Assembly: GCA_002368575.1 (NCBI GenBank)
Contig: DFEA01000023.1
Span: forward strand, 1-31,148
Direction of reading: 5' to 3'
DNA: 31,148 nt
Source of the DNA: Lachnospiraceae bacterium UBA3814
GTDB taxonomy: Bacteria > Bacillota > Clostridia > Lachnospirales > Lachnospiraceae
Part shown: piece by piece, positions 22,170 through 30,271 of the stretch
Numbering within the stretch: the stretch's first letter is position 1
How the letters are laid out: every line of letters begins with the position of its first letter
Notes under the pieces: generated by a model
What the model saw: only the letters and a program-made list of their open reading frames with translations
Told to the model about the DNA's origin: nothing
Database searches by the model: none
Made by a program: the position numbers and the translations under genes

Positions 22170-24095
22170 ATGGCAAACGAAGCTCCCAAACTAATAAAAA
22201 TGGGCCGCGGCCGCAACATGGGCCCCCGTCCCAAAATAGAAAACCCCGGCAAGATCCTCAAGCGTGTCAAAGACTATATCCTGAGCGACTACAGGAAACA
22301 CCTTGCGGCAGTGGTGGTATGCATAGTCGTAAGCGTCCTGTGCAACGTAAGGGGAATGATGTTCACAAAGACTCTGGTAGACGATTACATCACCCCTATG
22401 ATAGGAGCGGCAGACCCTGATTTCACACCCCTTCTGAAGGCGATCCTTCAGATGGCGATGATATATCTTGCGGGCATAGCCTGCACCTATATACAGAGCA
22501 GGACGATGATCTATGTGACCCAGGGCACCTTAAAAAGGTTGAGGCATGAGCTTTTTTCAAAAATGGAAAAGCTGCCGATCAGTTACTTTGATACCCATTC
22601 CCGCGGAGACATAATGTCCATTTACACGAATGACGTGGATTCGCTCAGACAGATGATCGCGCAGGCCATGCCGCAGTTTCTGAACAGCGCCATAACCATA
22701 ATAAGCGTCCTTTACAGCATGCTGGTCCTTAGCATTCCACTTACCCTTCTAACGCTCTTTATGGTGGCGGTGATGCTGTTTACATCCGGAAAGGTCGCTT
22801 CGGCCAGCGGCAGATATTTTTCCCTTCAGCAGAAGAACCTCGGAGCCATAAACGGTCACATCGAGGAAATGATAAACGGACAGAAGGTCGTTAAGGTATT
22901 CTGCCACGAAGCGGAAAGCATCGAAATGTTTGATGAGCTCAATGAAAAGCTTTTTGAGAGTGCCAAAAACGCGAACCAGTTTTCAAATATACTGGGGCCC
23001 GTAAACAACCAGCTTTCCAATGCCGGCTATGTTCTCTGCGCACTTGTCGGAGGGATACTTGCCCTTTCCGGCTTCGGAGGCTTTACGCTTGGGTCGCTTG
23101 CAAGCTTCCTTTCACTCAACAGGAGCTTTTCGATGCCCATAAACCAGATAAGCATGCAGCTTAACAGTATAGTGATGGCGCTGGCAGGCGCGGAGCGTAT
23201 CTTTAAGCTCATGGATGAGGAGCCGGAGGCAGATGACGGCTACGTCACTCTTGTGAACGCAAAATATGAAGACGGCGTTCTGAAGGAAACCACGGAAAGG
23301 ACAGAGCTCTGGGCCTGGAAGCACTATCATAAGGACGACGGGACCACCACCTATGCCGAGCTTAAGGGGGACGTGGTCTTTGACGATGTGGATTTCGGCT
23401 ATACCGATGAAAAGACGGTACTGCACAATATAGACCTTTATGCCACCCCGGGACAGAAGATAGCCTTTGTAGGCTCTACAGGCGCGGGAAAGACCACCAT
23501 AACAAACCTTATCAACCGTTTCTATGATATTCAGGACGGAAAGATAAGATACGACGGGATCAATATAAACAAGATAAAGAAGGCGGACCTTCGTCATTCT
23601 CTGGGGATGGTGCTGCAGGATACGCATCTGTTTACCGGGACGGTCATGGAGAACATCCGCTACGGAAGGCTCGACGCGACTGACGAGGAGGTGATAGAGG
23701 CGGCAAAGCTTGCAAACGCCCATGGCTTTATCATGCGTCTGCCCAATGGCTATGACACCGAGATCACCGCGGACGGGGGAAGCCTTTCGCAGGGACAGCG
23801 GCAGCTTTTATCCATTGCAAGGGCCGCGGTCGCAGACCCGCCGGTGCTGATACTTGACGAAGCAACCTCCTCCATAGACACAAGGACAGAGAAGCTGGTG
23901 CAGGCGGGCATGGACAGGCTCATGCACGGCAGGACCACCTTTGTGATCGCGCACAGGCTGGCAACGATCAAAAACAGCGACTGTATAATGGTGCTGGAAA
24001 ACGGCAGGATAATAGAAAGAGGCACCCACGAACAGCTCCTTGAGGAGCGCGGAAAATATTACACCCTGTATACAGGAAACAGGATAACCGCCTGA
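22170..24095 (+). CDS. ABC exporter subunit with canonical ATPase site
   Basis: This 641-residue half-transporter has a soluble basic N-terminus of about 45 residues, six membrane helices (about 46-335), a longer than usual linker (about 352-398) and an intact nucleotide-binding domain. It shows Walker A GSTGAGKTT (435-443), signature LSQGQ (539-543), Walker B VLILDE with catalytic Glu564, and switch His595. The LSQGQ variant would face the partner's Walker A and is common in heterodimeric exporters. Together with the preceding subunit it should form an asymmetric multidrug or lipid exporter. AAGGA (22155-22159) is separated from the ATG by a C7 tract and AAA; slippage in that tract would change the spacing. 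The gene ends at a probable terminator at 24167-24194. Confidence 0.93.
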   Translation: MANEAPKLIKMGRGRNMGPRPKIENPGKILKRVKDYILSDYRKHLAAVVVCIVVSVLCNVRGMMFTKTLVDDYITPMIGAADPDFTPLLKAILQMAMIYLAGIACTYIQSRTMIYVTQGTLKRLRHELFSKMEKLPISYFDTHSRGDIMSIYTNDVDSLRQMIAQAMPQFLNSAITIISVLYSMLVLSIPLTLLTLFMVAVMLFTSGKVASASGRYFSLQQKNLGAINGHIEEMINGQKVVKVFCHEAESIEMFDELNEKLFESAKNANQFSNILGPVNNQLSNAGYVLCALVGGILALSGFGGFTLGSLASFLSLNRSFSMPINQISMQLNSIVMALAGAERIFKLMDEEPEADDGYVTLVNAKYEDGVLKETTERTELWAWKHYHKDDGTTTYAELKGDVVFDDVDFGYTDEKTVLHNIDLYATPGQKIAFVGSTGAGKTTITNLINRFYDIQDGKIRYDGININKIKKADLRHSLGMVLQDTHLFTGTVMENIRYGRLDATDEEVIEAAKLANAHGFIMRLPNGYDTEITADGGSLSQGQRQLLSIARAAVADPPVLILDEATSSIDTRTEKLVQAGMDRLMHGRTTFVIAHRLATIKNSDCIMVLENGRIIERGTHEQLLEERGKYYTLYTGNRITA

Positions 24096-24166
24096 TAAGG
24101 ATGATCTGCCTTTATTTATCTGTTTTCCCGGAGTACATGAAGCATTCAAAAAAGGAAAATTTCTTC

Positions 24167-24194
24167 CTGACCAAAAGGGAGTCAGAGGTTTTTT
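24167..24194 (+). terminator. Probable terminator after the ABC exporter
   Basis: CTGAC (24167-24171) pairs with GTCAG (24181-24185) across a nine-base loop, followed by AGG and T6 (24189-24194). The stem is short, so termination may be partial. Confidence 0.5.
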
Positions 24195-24199
24195 CTATG

Positions 24200-24229
24200 C
24201 TGACTACAGTTAAACTGATCGCATTTAAT
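24200..24229 (+). promoter_or_regulatory. Possible promoter of the HdeD-sulfatase-CLC-NhaP operon
   Basis: CTGACT (24200-24205), 18 bp and TTTAAT (24224-24229), 47 bp before the first start codon. Downstream, TTTCG-TTTA-CGAAA (24249-24262) forms a small hairpin whose right arm overlaps the ribosome binding site at 24261-24267 and could damp translation. Confidence 0.45.
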
Positions 24230-24275
24230 TTATGACCAGAAAATGGTTTTTCGTTTACGAAAGGAGAGATGAGTT

Positions 24276-24818
24276 ATGGTAGTATTAAGCGTTATTTTTG
24301 GAGTCATTATGATATTTGCCGGCATATCTGCTATGTGCACGCCCCTTGTTACGTTCTTATCGGCAGGATACTTCATCGGAATACTGATGTTCATGTATGG
24401 TATTGCAGGAATCGTAAAAGCCTTTCAGAAAAGGAGTGACGCATTCCAGACGGTGATGAGTGTGCTTGCTCTTATAGCAGGCATTGTATCCATTGCAAGA
24501 CCCGGAAGCACATTAGCCATAGACGGTGTGCTGATATATTGTGTGGCGTTCTGGTTCTTGTTGAGAGGTATACTTGCAGCGACAGCAGCATTTCAGACAA
24601 GGAAGTTTAACAAGGGCTGGATCTGGGGTCTCATTATCGGAATAGCCGGTATACTTCTGGGAGTGTATACGTTTATACATCCGATGTTTACTGCCGTTAC
24701 CACCGGGATACTTATAGGATTATATTTTGTTGAGGCAGGTATTGATCTGATTGTTTTTGCTACTGCCATGGGGGCAATAAAGGATACTGTTGATCAGATT
24801 TCAGAAGGAATTGAATGA
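24276..24818 (+). CDS. HdeD/DUF308 family membrane protein
   Basis: This 180-residue, very hydrophobic protein has about six transmembrane helices in pairs, with short polar loops and the family pattern (GYFIGILMFMYGIAGIVKAF; RPGSTLAIDGVLIYCVAFWFLLRGI). In E. coli the relative HdeD is part of the acid-resistance island; biochemical function is not known. AAGGAGA (24261-24267) eight bases upstream fixes the start. It leads a compact four-gene unit, 22 bp before the sulfatase-like lipoprotein. Bases in this unit look visibly more A/T-rich and less biased to GAG, AAG and CTT codons than genes upstream, which may mean separate origin. That is an impression, not a calculation. Confidence 0.82.
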   Translation: MVVLSVIFGVIMIFAGISAMCTPLVTFLSAGYFIGILMFMYGIAGIVKAFQKRSDAFQTVMSVLALIAGIVSIARPGSTLAIDGVLIYCVAFWFLLRGILAATAAFQTRKFNKGWIWGLIIGIAGILLGVYTFIHPMFTAVTTGILIGLYFVEAGIDLIVFATAMGAIKDTVDQISEGIE

Positions 24819-24840
24819 GAAGGTAGGAAGGAGGATGTTT

Positions 24841-26904
24841 ATGAAAAAAAACATTAAGAAAACCGGAGTTGCTATGATGCTTGTACTTGTGACGGCTATG
24901 CTGTTATCAGCCTGCGGTGGCGTGACCCTGACGTATAATACGCAGGAATCCGAAGAAAGCATATCTTCACCTGTACTGACACCGGATCAGAAAGAGGCGA
25001 CAGACTACACAAGGGCGGCAAACGAAAGCGTATATGAAATGCTGGATTTTGAAGATGAAAGTGAGAAGGAGAATGCTCTCCGCGGACTCATTGAAGCACC
25101 GGAGAGCCTTGTGATAACTGACGAAAACGGAAACGTAGTATGGTCTGTTGCGGATTATTCCTTTGTTAACGAGCTTGAGAAGGCTCCGGACTCGGTAAAT
25201 CCCAGCCTGTGGAGAAATACCCTGTACAATTCATACGCGGGATTGTTTGAAGTGTGTGAAGGCATATATCAGGTCAGAGGCTACGACATGGCAAACGCCA
25301 CCTTTATCCGCACGGATAACGGCTGGATCGTATTTGACGTGCTGATGTGCACAGAGGATATGGAGGCGGCAAAAGCCCTTATGGAAAAGCATTTTGGCAC
25401 GATAGATGTCAAAGCGGTGTTGTACAGCCACAGTCATGTCGATCATTACGGCGGAGTGTACGGTCTGATAGATAAAGAGGATGCTGCGGATGGGTCGCTT
25501 TCTCTTGAAGAACAGCTTGAAAGCGGAAAGGTTGTTGTGATAGCACCTGAGGGCTTCCTTGAGCATGCGGTTGCGGAGAATATCTATGCAGGTACGGCAA
25601 TGGGAAGAAGAGCCCAGTACCAGTACGGAACCCTTCTGAAGGCGGGGATACACGGCAAGATGGCTATGGGGATAGGTCTTGGTCAGGCGCTTGGAAGCAG
25701 AGGACTCCTGCCTCCCACTTATACCGTAAAGGAAAATGAAACGATAACGATCGACGGTCTTGAGATACAATTCCAGCTTACGCCCGGAACGGAGGCACCG
25801 GCGGAGATGAACGCGTATTTCCCAAAGTACAGAGGCTTATGGGTCGCGGAAAACTGCACCGGGACAATGCATAATCTGTACACGCTTCGAGGAGCCGAGG
25901 TGCGCAATGCCGCAGACTGGGCCAGGTACATTCTTGAGGCGGAGGCCCTGTTCGGAGACAAAACCGACGTAACGTTCCAGTCGCACAACTGGCCGCATTG
26001 GGGAACGGAAAACATTAAGGATTATCTGGAGAACACAGCTGCTGTTTACAAGTATATCAATGATCAGACGCTTCACTATATCAATCTTGGTTATACGGCC
26101 GCGGAAATATCAAATTCTCTTGTGTTGCCGGAGAAACTGAATAGGGTTTGGTACATGCGGCAATACTACGGAACCTTAAGCCATAATATCAAGGCGGTCT
26201 ACCAGAAGTATATGGGCTGGTACGATGCCAATCCTGTAAACCTTAATCCCCTGTCCCCGGAGGACTATGCTTCAAAGCTTGTGGAATATCTCGGGGATAC
26301 GGATAAGGTTCTGTCGCTTGCCAAAGAAGATTATGAAAAAGGAGAATACCAGTGGGTAGCACAGATCACAAAGGAACTGGTATTTGCGGATCCAACAAAT
26401 CAGGAAGCGAGAAATCTATGCGCCGACGCATTGGAGCAGCTTGGATACCAGGCTGAGAGCGGGACATGGAGAAATGCTTATCTTGTGGGCGCGCTGGAGC
26501 TTCGAAACGGAAACCAGACTGACAAGATAGGCTATTTTACGGGTGGAGCCACCATAGAAACAAGATCGGCAATGACGCCGGATATGATCCTGGACTATAT
26601 CGATATAGGTACAGACGCTCTGGCCGCGCAGGACGATGATATCAGCCTTAATCTTAGGTTTACGGATCACGGCAGCGACTATTACGTCGTAAGAAGGTCC
26701 GGTGTGCTTCTTACCTATCCGGACAGAACAGAGGATGATGCTGACTGCACCGTCAGTCTGACGGTTGTTGATATCCTAAGTCTTGCGGGAGGAGATACCG
26801 CGGCTCTTGATAACATGAAAATTGACGGCGACCGGGAAGCCTTCTTAAGTCTTTTGAAATATATGGGTGCGCCGAAACAGACCTTTAATATAATTGAGCC
26901 TTAA
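24841..26904 (+). CDS. Alkylsulfatase-family metallo-beta-lactamase-fold lipoprotein
   Basis: The 687-residue protein has a lipoprotein signal (Leu22-Ser-Ala-Cys25), so it should be attached outside the cell. A metallo-beta-lactamase domain with the zinc motif HSHVDH (197-202) follows. The later segments TEAPAEMNAYFP and ENCTGTMHNLYTLRGAEVR match type III alkyl sulfatases (SdsA1, YjcS, BDS1). The helical dimerisation region (YMGWYDANPVNLNPLSPEDYASKLVEYLGD) and an SCP2-like C-terminal domain complete the family layout. Known members hydrolyse alkyl sulfate esters by C-O cleavage with two zincs; the natural substrate here is unknown. AAGGAGG (24828-24834) lies six bases before the ATG at 24841. 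A lipid-anchored form encoded next to ion antiporters is unusual and suggests a role at the cell surface. Confidence 0.88.
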   Translation: MKKNIKKTGVAMMLVLVTAMLLSACGGVTLTYNTQESEESISSPVLTPDQKEATDYTRAANESVYEMLDFEDESEKENALRGLIEAPESLVITDENGNVVWSVADYSFVNELEKAPDSVNPSLWRNTLYNSYAGLFEVCEGIYQVRGYDMANATFIRTDNGWIVFDVLMCTEDMEAAKALMEKHFGTIDVKAVLYSHSHVDHYGGVYGLIDKEDAADGSLSLEEQLESGKVVVIAPEGFLEHAVAENIYAGTAMGRRAQYQYGTLLKAGIHGKMAMGIGLGQALGSRGLLPPTYTVKENETITIDGLEIQFQLTPGTEAPAEMNAYFPKYRGLWVAENCTGTMHNLYTLRGAEVRNAADWARYILEAEALFGDKTDVTFQSHNWPHWGTENIKDYLENTAAVYKYINDQTLHYINLGYTAAEISNSLVLPEKLNRVWYMRQYYGTLSHNIKAVYQKYMGWYDANPVNLNPLSPEDYASKLVEYLGDTDKVLSLAKEDYEKGEYQWVAQITKELVFADPTNQEARNLCADALEQLGYQAESGTWRNAYLVGALELRNGNQTDKIGYFTGGATIETRSAMTPDMILDYIDIGTDALAAQDDDISLNLRFTDHGSDYYVVRRSGVLLTYPDRTEDDADCTVSLTVVDILSLAGGDTAALDNMKIDGDREAFLSLLKYMGAPKQTFNIIEP

Positions 26905-26916
26905 CAGGAGTAAGGT

Positions 26917-28140
26917 ATGGAGAGGACAGCAAACCAATTAAAACTTCTGCTTTTTACTGCCCTCCTGGGTGCCTCTGCGGGTGCAGTCATATGGTGTTTT
27001 CTAAAGGGAGTGTCGTTATGCTCATCTTTCATATGGGAAACCATTCCGGCGACATTCTCCTTAAGGTTCCTCCCGGTCCTTATATGTGGGCTGGGAGGGC
27101 TTATTGTGGGATTCATCCACAAGAGATACGGCAACTATCCGGAAGAGCTTGATCTTGTAATGGAGAAGATCCGTAAGGATAAATACTATAGCTATAAGCA
27201 CATCCTGCCCCTTCTTATCTGTGCCTTTATACCTCTTTGCTGCTTATCAAGCGTAGGTCCGGAGGCGGGCCTTACCGGTATCATAGCCGCACTTTGTTAC
27301 TGGGTCGCAGATAATGTATCCTTTGCCCAAAATCACACCGCCGAGGTTTCACGTATCGGAGAAGTGATCACATTAGGCCAGATCTTTCATTCACCGCTAT
27401 TTGGCATATTTGCAGTGGAGGAAGGGGATGATGAGGCACAACTGCCTGTGATGTCAAGGGGATATAAGCTGCTGTACTACGCGTTATCCACTACAGTGAG
27501 TTTTTTGGTGGTTGAAGGGCTTAATGCAATATTTGGAGCGGCACTTTCCGGTTTTCCGAGCTTTGAGGATATACACAGAGAATTATCGGATATTGTGCTC
27601 CTGCTGCTGTACATACCTGTGGGAATGCTCATATATGTTGTGTTTGAACATATAGAGAGATTTACTAAGACTGTCGGTGCTCATATACCGGTGATACTGC
27701 GCGAGACGATCTGCGGATTTGTTATCGGAGGGGGAGTGTTATTTTTTCCCATGGCGATGTCTTCCGGAGAGGAGCAGATGGGTGAGCTTATAGATACATT
27801 TACGGAATATTCACCGCTCTTTCTTATGGGAATATGTATTCTAAAGCTTTTGATGACAGCCTTTTGCATTAACTTTGGCATGAAGGGAGGACACTTCTTC
27901 CCTTTGATATTTGCATGCACCTGTATGGGTTTTGCCCTGGTGCGAATCATTTATTCCGATCCGTCAGGCCATGCGGCATTTGCAGCGGCAGCTGTCACGG
28001 CAACCGTTCTCGGAGCACAGCTTAAAAAGCCTATAGCAGCGTCCTTACTTCTACTTTTATGTTTTCCTGTAAAAAGGCTGCTCATTATCTTTTTGTGTGC
28101 AGCCGCAGGATCAAAAGCAAAGGAGACACTGAATGTTTGA
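26917..28140 (+). CDS. CLC-family chloride channel or H+/Cl- antiporter
   Basis: This 407-residue membrane protein has about ten or more helices. Two CLC signatures are recognisable: GPEAGLTG (114-121), where Glu116 occupies the place of the gating glutamate, and GGHFFP (324-329), corresponding to GGxFxP. The selectivity serine region (GSGIP) is not clearly conserved, so this is a divergent subgroup and ion preference is uncertain. There are no CBS domains. The gene starts 12 bp after the sulfatase-like stop, with AGGAG in the gap, and its last eight bases overlap the antiporter gene. The E. coli CLC supports extreme acid resistance by charge compensation, which fits the HdeD neighbour. Confidence 0.85.
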   Translation: MERTANQLKLLLFTALLGASAGAVIWCFLKGVSLCSSFIWETIPATFSLRFLPVLICGLGGLIVGFIHKRYGNYPEELDLVMEKIRKDKYYSYKHILPLLICAFIPLCCLSSVGPEAGLTGIIAALCYWVADNVSFAQNHTAEVSRIGEVITLGQIFHSPLFGIFAVEEGDDEAQLPVMSRGYKLLYYALSTTVSFLVVEGLNAIFGAALSGFPSFEDIHRELSDIVLLLLYIPVGMLIYVVFEHIERFTKTVGAHIPVILRETICGFVIGGGVLFFPMAMSSGEEQMGELIDTFTEYSPLFLMGICILKLLMTAFCINFGMKGGHFFPLIFACTCMGFALVRIIYSDPSGHAAFAAAAVTATVLGAQLKKPIAASLLLLLCFPVKRLLIIFLCAAAGSKAKETLNV

Positions 28141-29392
28141 TATGCTGACGCTTGTGGTGATATTGCTTATCCTGATAGTTGGACTGGGATATTTCAATGA
28201 AAAAGTCACGAAGCTGACATACGAAATAGCGTTGATGCTTTTGTCGGTGATTCTCGGTACGGTGATTACCGTGATTGCGGCCTTTGTAAGAGAACAGCCA
28301 ATAAGAGAACTGCTGCTTGAAGTACAGATATTTGATCTTGAAGAGTTTCTGATGAAGGGAGTGCTTTGTTTTATGCTCTTTGCCGGAAGCTGTCACATTA
28401 AGATACGTGAGTTTCGCGACAATGCACGACCTATCGGCGTACTGGCTTTTATCTGTACTTTTCTGGGAGCATTGTTTTATGGATTGCTATTCTATATGAT
28501 AGCAAAGCTCTGCGGCATAAACGCAACCCTTCCCATGTGTCTGATGTTCGGAAGTATTACGGCTCCTACGGATCCTATTGCGGCAACAGGTATTTTGAAG
28601 AAGTTCGGACTCCCTGCAAGGACCGGATTTTTGATCGAAGGAGAATCATTGCTTAATGATGGTGTGGGAGTTGCACTCTTTGCATGTTTTTCGGGAATCG
28701 TGACGGCGGATTCACAAAGCGGTTTCTTTCAGATACTGATAAGACAGATATTGGGAGCTTTGCTTATCGGAGCGGCTGTAACCTTTGTCTGTTACATTGT
28801 ATTTATAAGGACAAATGATGTTAAGCGCAAGATATATGCAAGTCTTCTTGTGGTTTCCCTGTCCTATCTTCTTTGCGAGCACTTTGGGTGTTCAGGTGCT
28901 ATCGCATCTGTTGTCTGCGGCACACTGTTTGCAACGCTTTGCGACAGGGAAGAAGCAAAAACCGGGAAGACCGTACCACCGGAGTATGATGAATTCTGGG
29001 AGATCATTGACAATCTTCTCAATTCAGCACTGTATGTGATCCTTGGACTGTCATTTGTCAGAATATTGCAGATGCCGATGGTGCTTGTTCTGGCTGTATT
29101 GGCAATCATCGCAAACCTTATTGCGCGGTTCTTAAGCCTTATACTAAGCTCCTGGTTTATGGGGCCGATTCCGGACGGATATGACAGAACCGGCTTTTCA
29201 AAGCTGCTTACCTGGGCAGGATTGCGGGGAGGATTATCCATTGCACTTGCTATGAGTACGAGGCCGATACTGGAGTCCGGAGTATATCACATAGCTTTGG
29301 GATGTACCTATGCGATCGTATTCTTCACAACAATCGTCCAGGGTCTTACGATGCAGAAGGTTTACAGCAGGATAGGGAGGAAGAGCAGCTGA
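28133..29392 (+). CDS. CPA1 family cation/proton antiporter (NhaP type)
   Basis: This 419-residue membrane protein has about 12-13 helices. CPA1 motifs are clear: SITAPTDPIA (141-150), GESLLNDGVGVALF (170-183) with the Asn175-Asp176 ion-binding pair, and WAGLRGGLSIALAMS near the C-terminus. There is no long cytoplasmic tail. It should exchange Na+ or K+ for protons. It overlaps the CLC gene by eight bases (ATGTTTGA), implying coupled translation, and is the last gene of the unit. Just beyond the stop, another frame (29391-29472) encodes FEEAPTPRYIFSNNVKSA, which I do not recognise and which may be the remnant of a lost gene. Confidence 0.92.
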   Translation: MFDMLTLVVILLILIVGLGYFNEKVTKLTYEIALMLLSVILGTVITVIAAFVREQPIRELLLEVQIFDLEEFLMKGVLCFMLFAGSCHIKIREFRDNARPIGVLAFICTFLGALFYGLLFYMIAKLCGINATLPMCLMFGSITAPTDPIAATGILKKFGLPARTGFLIEGESLLNDGVGVALFACFSGIVTADSQSGFFQILIRQILGALLIGAAVTFVCYIVFIRTNDVKRKIYASLLVVSLSYLLCEHFGCSGAIASVVCGTLFATLCDREEAKTGKTVPPEYDEFWEIIDNLLNSALYVILGLSFVRILQMPMVLVLAVLAIIANLIARFLSLILSSWFMGPIPDGYDRTGFSKLLTWAGLRGGLSIALAMSTRPILESGVYHIALGCTYAIVFFTTIVQGLTMQKVYSRIGRKSS

Positions 29393-29487
29393 TGAAGAAC
29401 AGGTTCTGATGCTATTTGAGGAGGCACCAACTCCGCGATACATTTTCAGTAACAATGTGAAATCAGCATAAATCAAGGCATCTCCCC

Positions 29488-29647
29488 CTATTTACCATCA
29501 TTATCTTTATCCTCAGTCTTACCTATCGGTATCATCACGTCTGAACAGAATTCATTACCTTCATGGTAGAATCTCGCCATGCCGCCGTACTTTGCGGCGG
29601 TGGACGCGATGGATTTAAGCCCAAGACCGCTTCCGCCTGTTACGATA
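29488..29647 (-). pseudogene. Tail of a GHKL sensor histidine kinase (gene remnant)
   Basis: Read on the minus strand, the segment encodes GGSGLGLKSIASTAAKYGG followed by ARFYHEGNEFCSDVMIPIG and a stop. This matches the end of the ATPase domain of AgrC/VirS-type GHKL kinases (the G2 box GxGLGL and the final beta strands). Upstream of the G2 box the homology stops abruptly near 29647. The remainder of that open frame (MNSIFVFRSS) is the antisense of the neighbouring remnant. The N and F boxes, the histidine and the membrane sensor are all missing, so it cannot function. Confidence 0.65.
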
Positions 29648-29659
29648 GAAGACCTGAAT

Positions 29660-30152
29660 ACAAAGATGGAATTCAAGGATCGTAACTATTTAAATGAAGA
29701 ACTGAAGGAAATGTTTTTTAAGCTTGAGCTGATCCAGTCATACGGGTCAGGCATCAGGCGTGCAAAAAATGAGCTTAGCCGTATTGGGTCTCCTGCACTT
29801 GTGTTCGAGCCGGATAATGATACAGATGATTATACGGCAGTAACAGCCTATATCAATGGGGAATTTGCTGAGGTTCAAAGAGAAGAAGCAAATTTGAAGG
29901 GCGAACACGCCCAAGAAACCGCCCAAGAAATCGCCCAAGAAACCGCCCAAGAAAGATACGAAGACTTGAGTGATGAGGAAAAAAATAATCATTCTTATAA
30001 GTAATGATCCTCAGATGACAAGAAATGAACTGGCGGTAAAACTAAATATCTCGCCTGATGTGGTTAAAAGAAGGATGGATAAATTTAAGAAGGCAGGAAG
30101 GATCGAACACCAGGGGTCGACAAAAGCTGGAAAGTGGGTTGTGTTGAAATAA
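29660..30152 (+). pseudogene. C-terminal remnant of an AlbA/HATPase_c_4-type regulator, frameshifted
   Basis: The segment starting RNYLNEELKEMFFKLELIQSYGSGIRR is the end of the HATPase_c_4 domain found in AlbA_2-type (RecG-like) putative transcriptional regulators. Next comes a repetitive Ala-Gln-Glu-Thr linker. A winged-helix end (IIILISNDPQMTRNELAVKL ... AGRIEHQGSTKAGKWVVL) lies in the next reading frame. The two parts are joined if one base is removed from the A7 tract at 29979-29985, giving DEEKIIILISNDP. The N-terminal AlbA domain is absent: homology begins at about 29660, beside the kinase remnant. The full family is about 450-500 residues. Most likely a decaying gene; A-tract slippage could in principle restore the frame. 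Confidence 0.68.
29908..29954 (+). repeat. Four 12-bp tandem repeats in the linker
   Basis: CGCCCAAGAAA recurs at 29908, 29920, 29932 and 29944 with a period of 12 bp, encoding AQE(T/I)AQE(T/I). Such short repeats are common between the ATPase and winged-helix domains of this family. Confidence 0.9.
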
Positions 30153-30190
30153 ACACAGGAAAGTTAAAGAATGAGAAGAGGGTAATAGCG

Positions 30191-30234
30191 GCAGGATGTA
30201 CAGTCCTGCGAGAGTGGAAAGCCGCTCTCTTTTC
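30191..30234 (+). terminator. Tandem hairpins, the second a probable terminator
   Basis: GCAGGA (30191-30196) pairs with TCCTGC (30204-30209). Directly after it GAGAGTGG (30210-30217) pairs with CCGCTCTC (30222-30229) with an AAAG loop, followed by T4 at 30230-30233. It separates the remnant from the next gene. Confidence 0.65.
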
Positions 30235-30243
30235 TGCTATACT
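30215..30243 (+). promoter_or_regulatory. Likely promoter of the AAA-ATPase_like gene
   Basis: An extended -10, TGCTATACT (30235-30243), lies 17 bp after TGGAAA (30215-30220), a four-of-six -35 match. The -35 falls inside the terminator stem, so upstream transcription and initiation here could interfere. Confidence 0.48.
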
Positions 30244-30271
30244 GAAAAAAGGCAGGGCCGGGAGGACGATC

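Noticed and set aside
29391..29472. Short coding-like frame after the NhaP stop (FEEAPTPRYIFSNN)
   Set aside because: Coding-like composition but no start, no recognised family and only about 27 codons; noted as a possible remnant without a separate feature.
29579..29660. N-terminal part of the plus-strand frame (MPPYFAAVDAMD...)
   Set aside because: It is the antisense of the GHKL kinase remnant and has no ribosome binding site; homology to the regulator starts only later.
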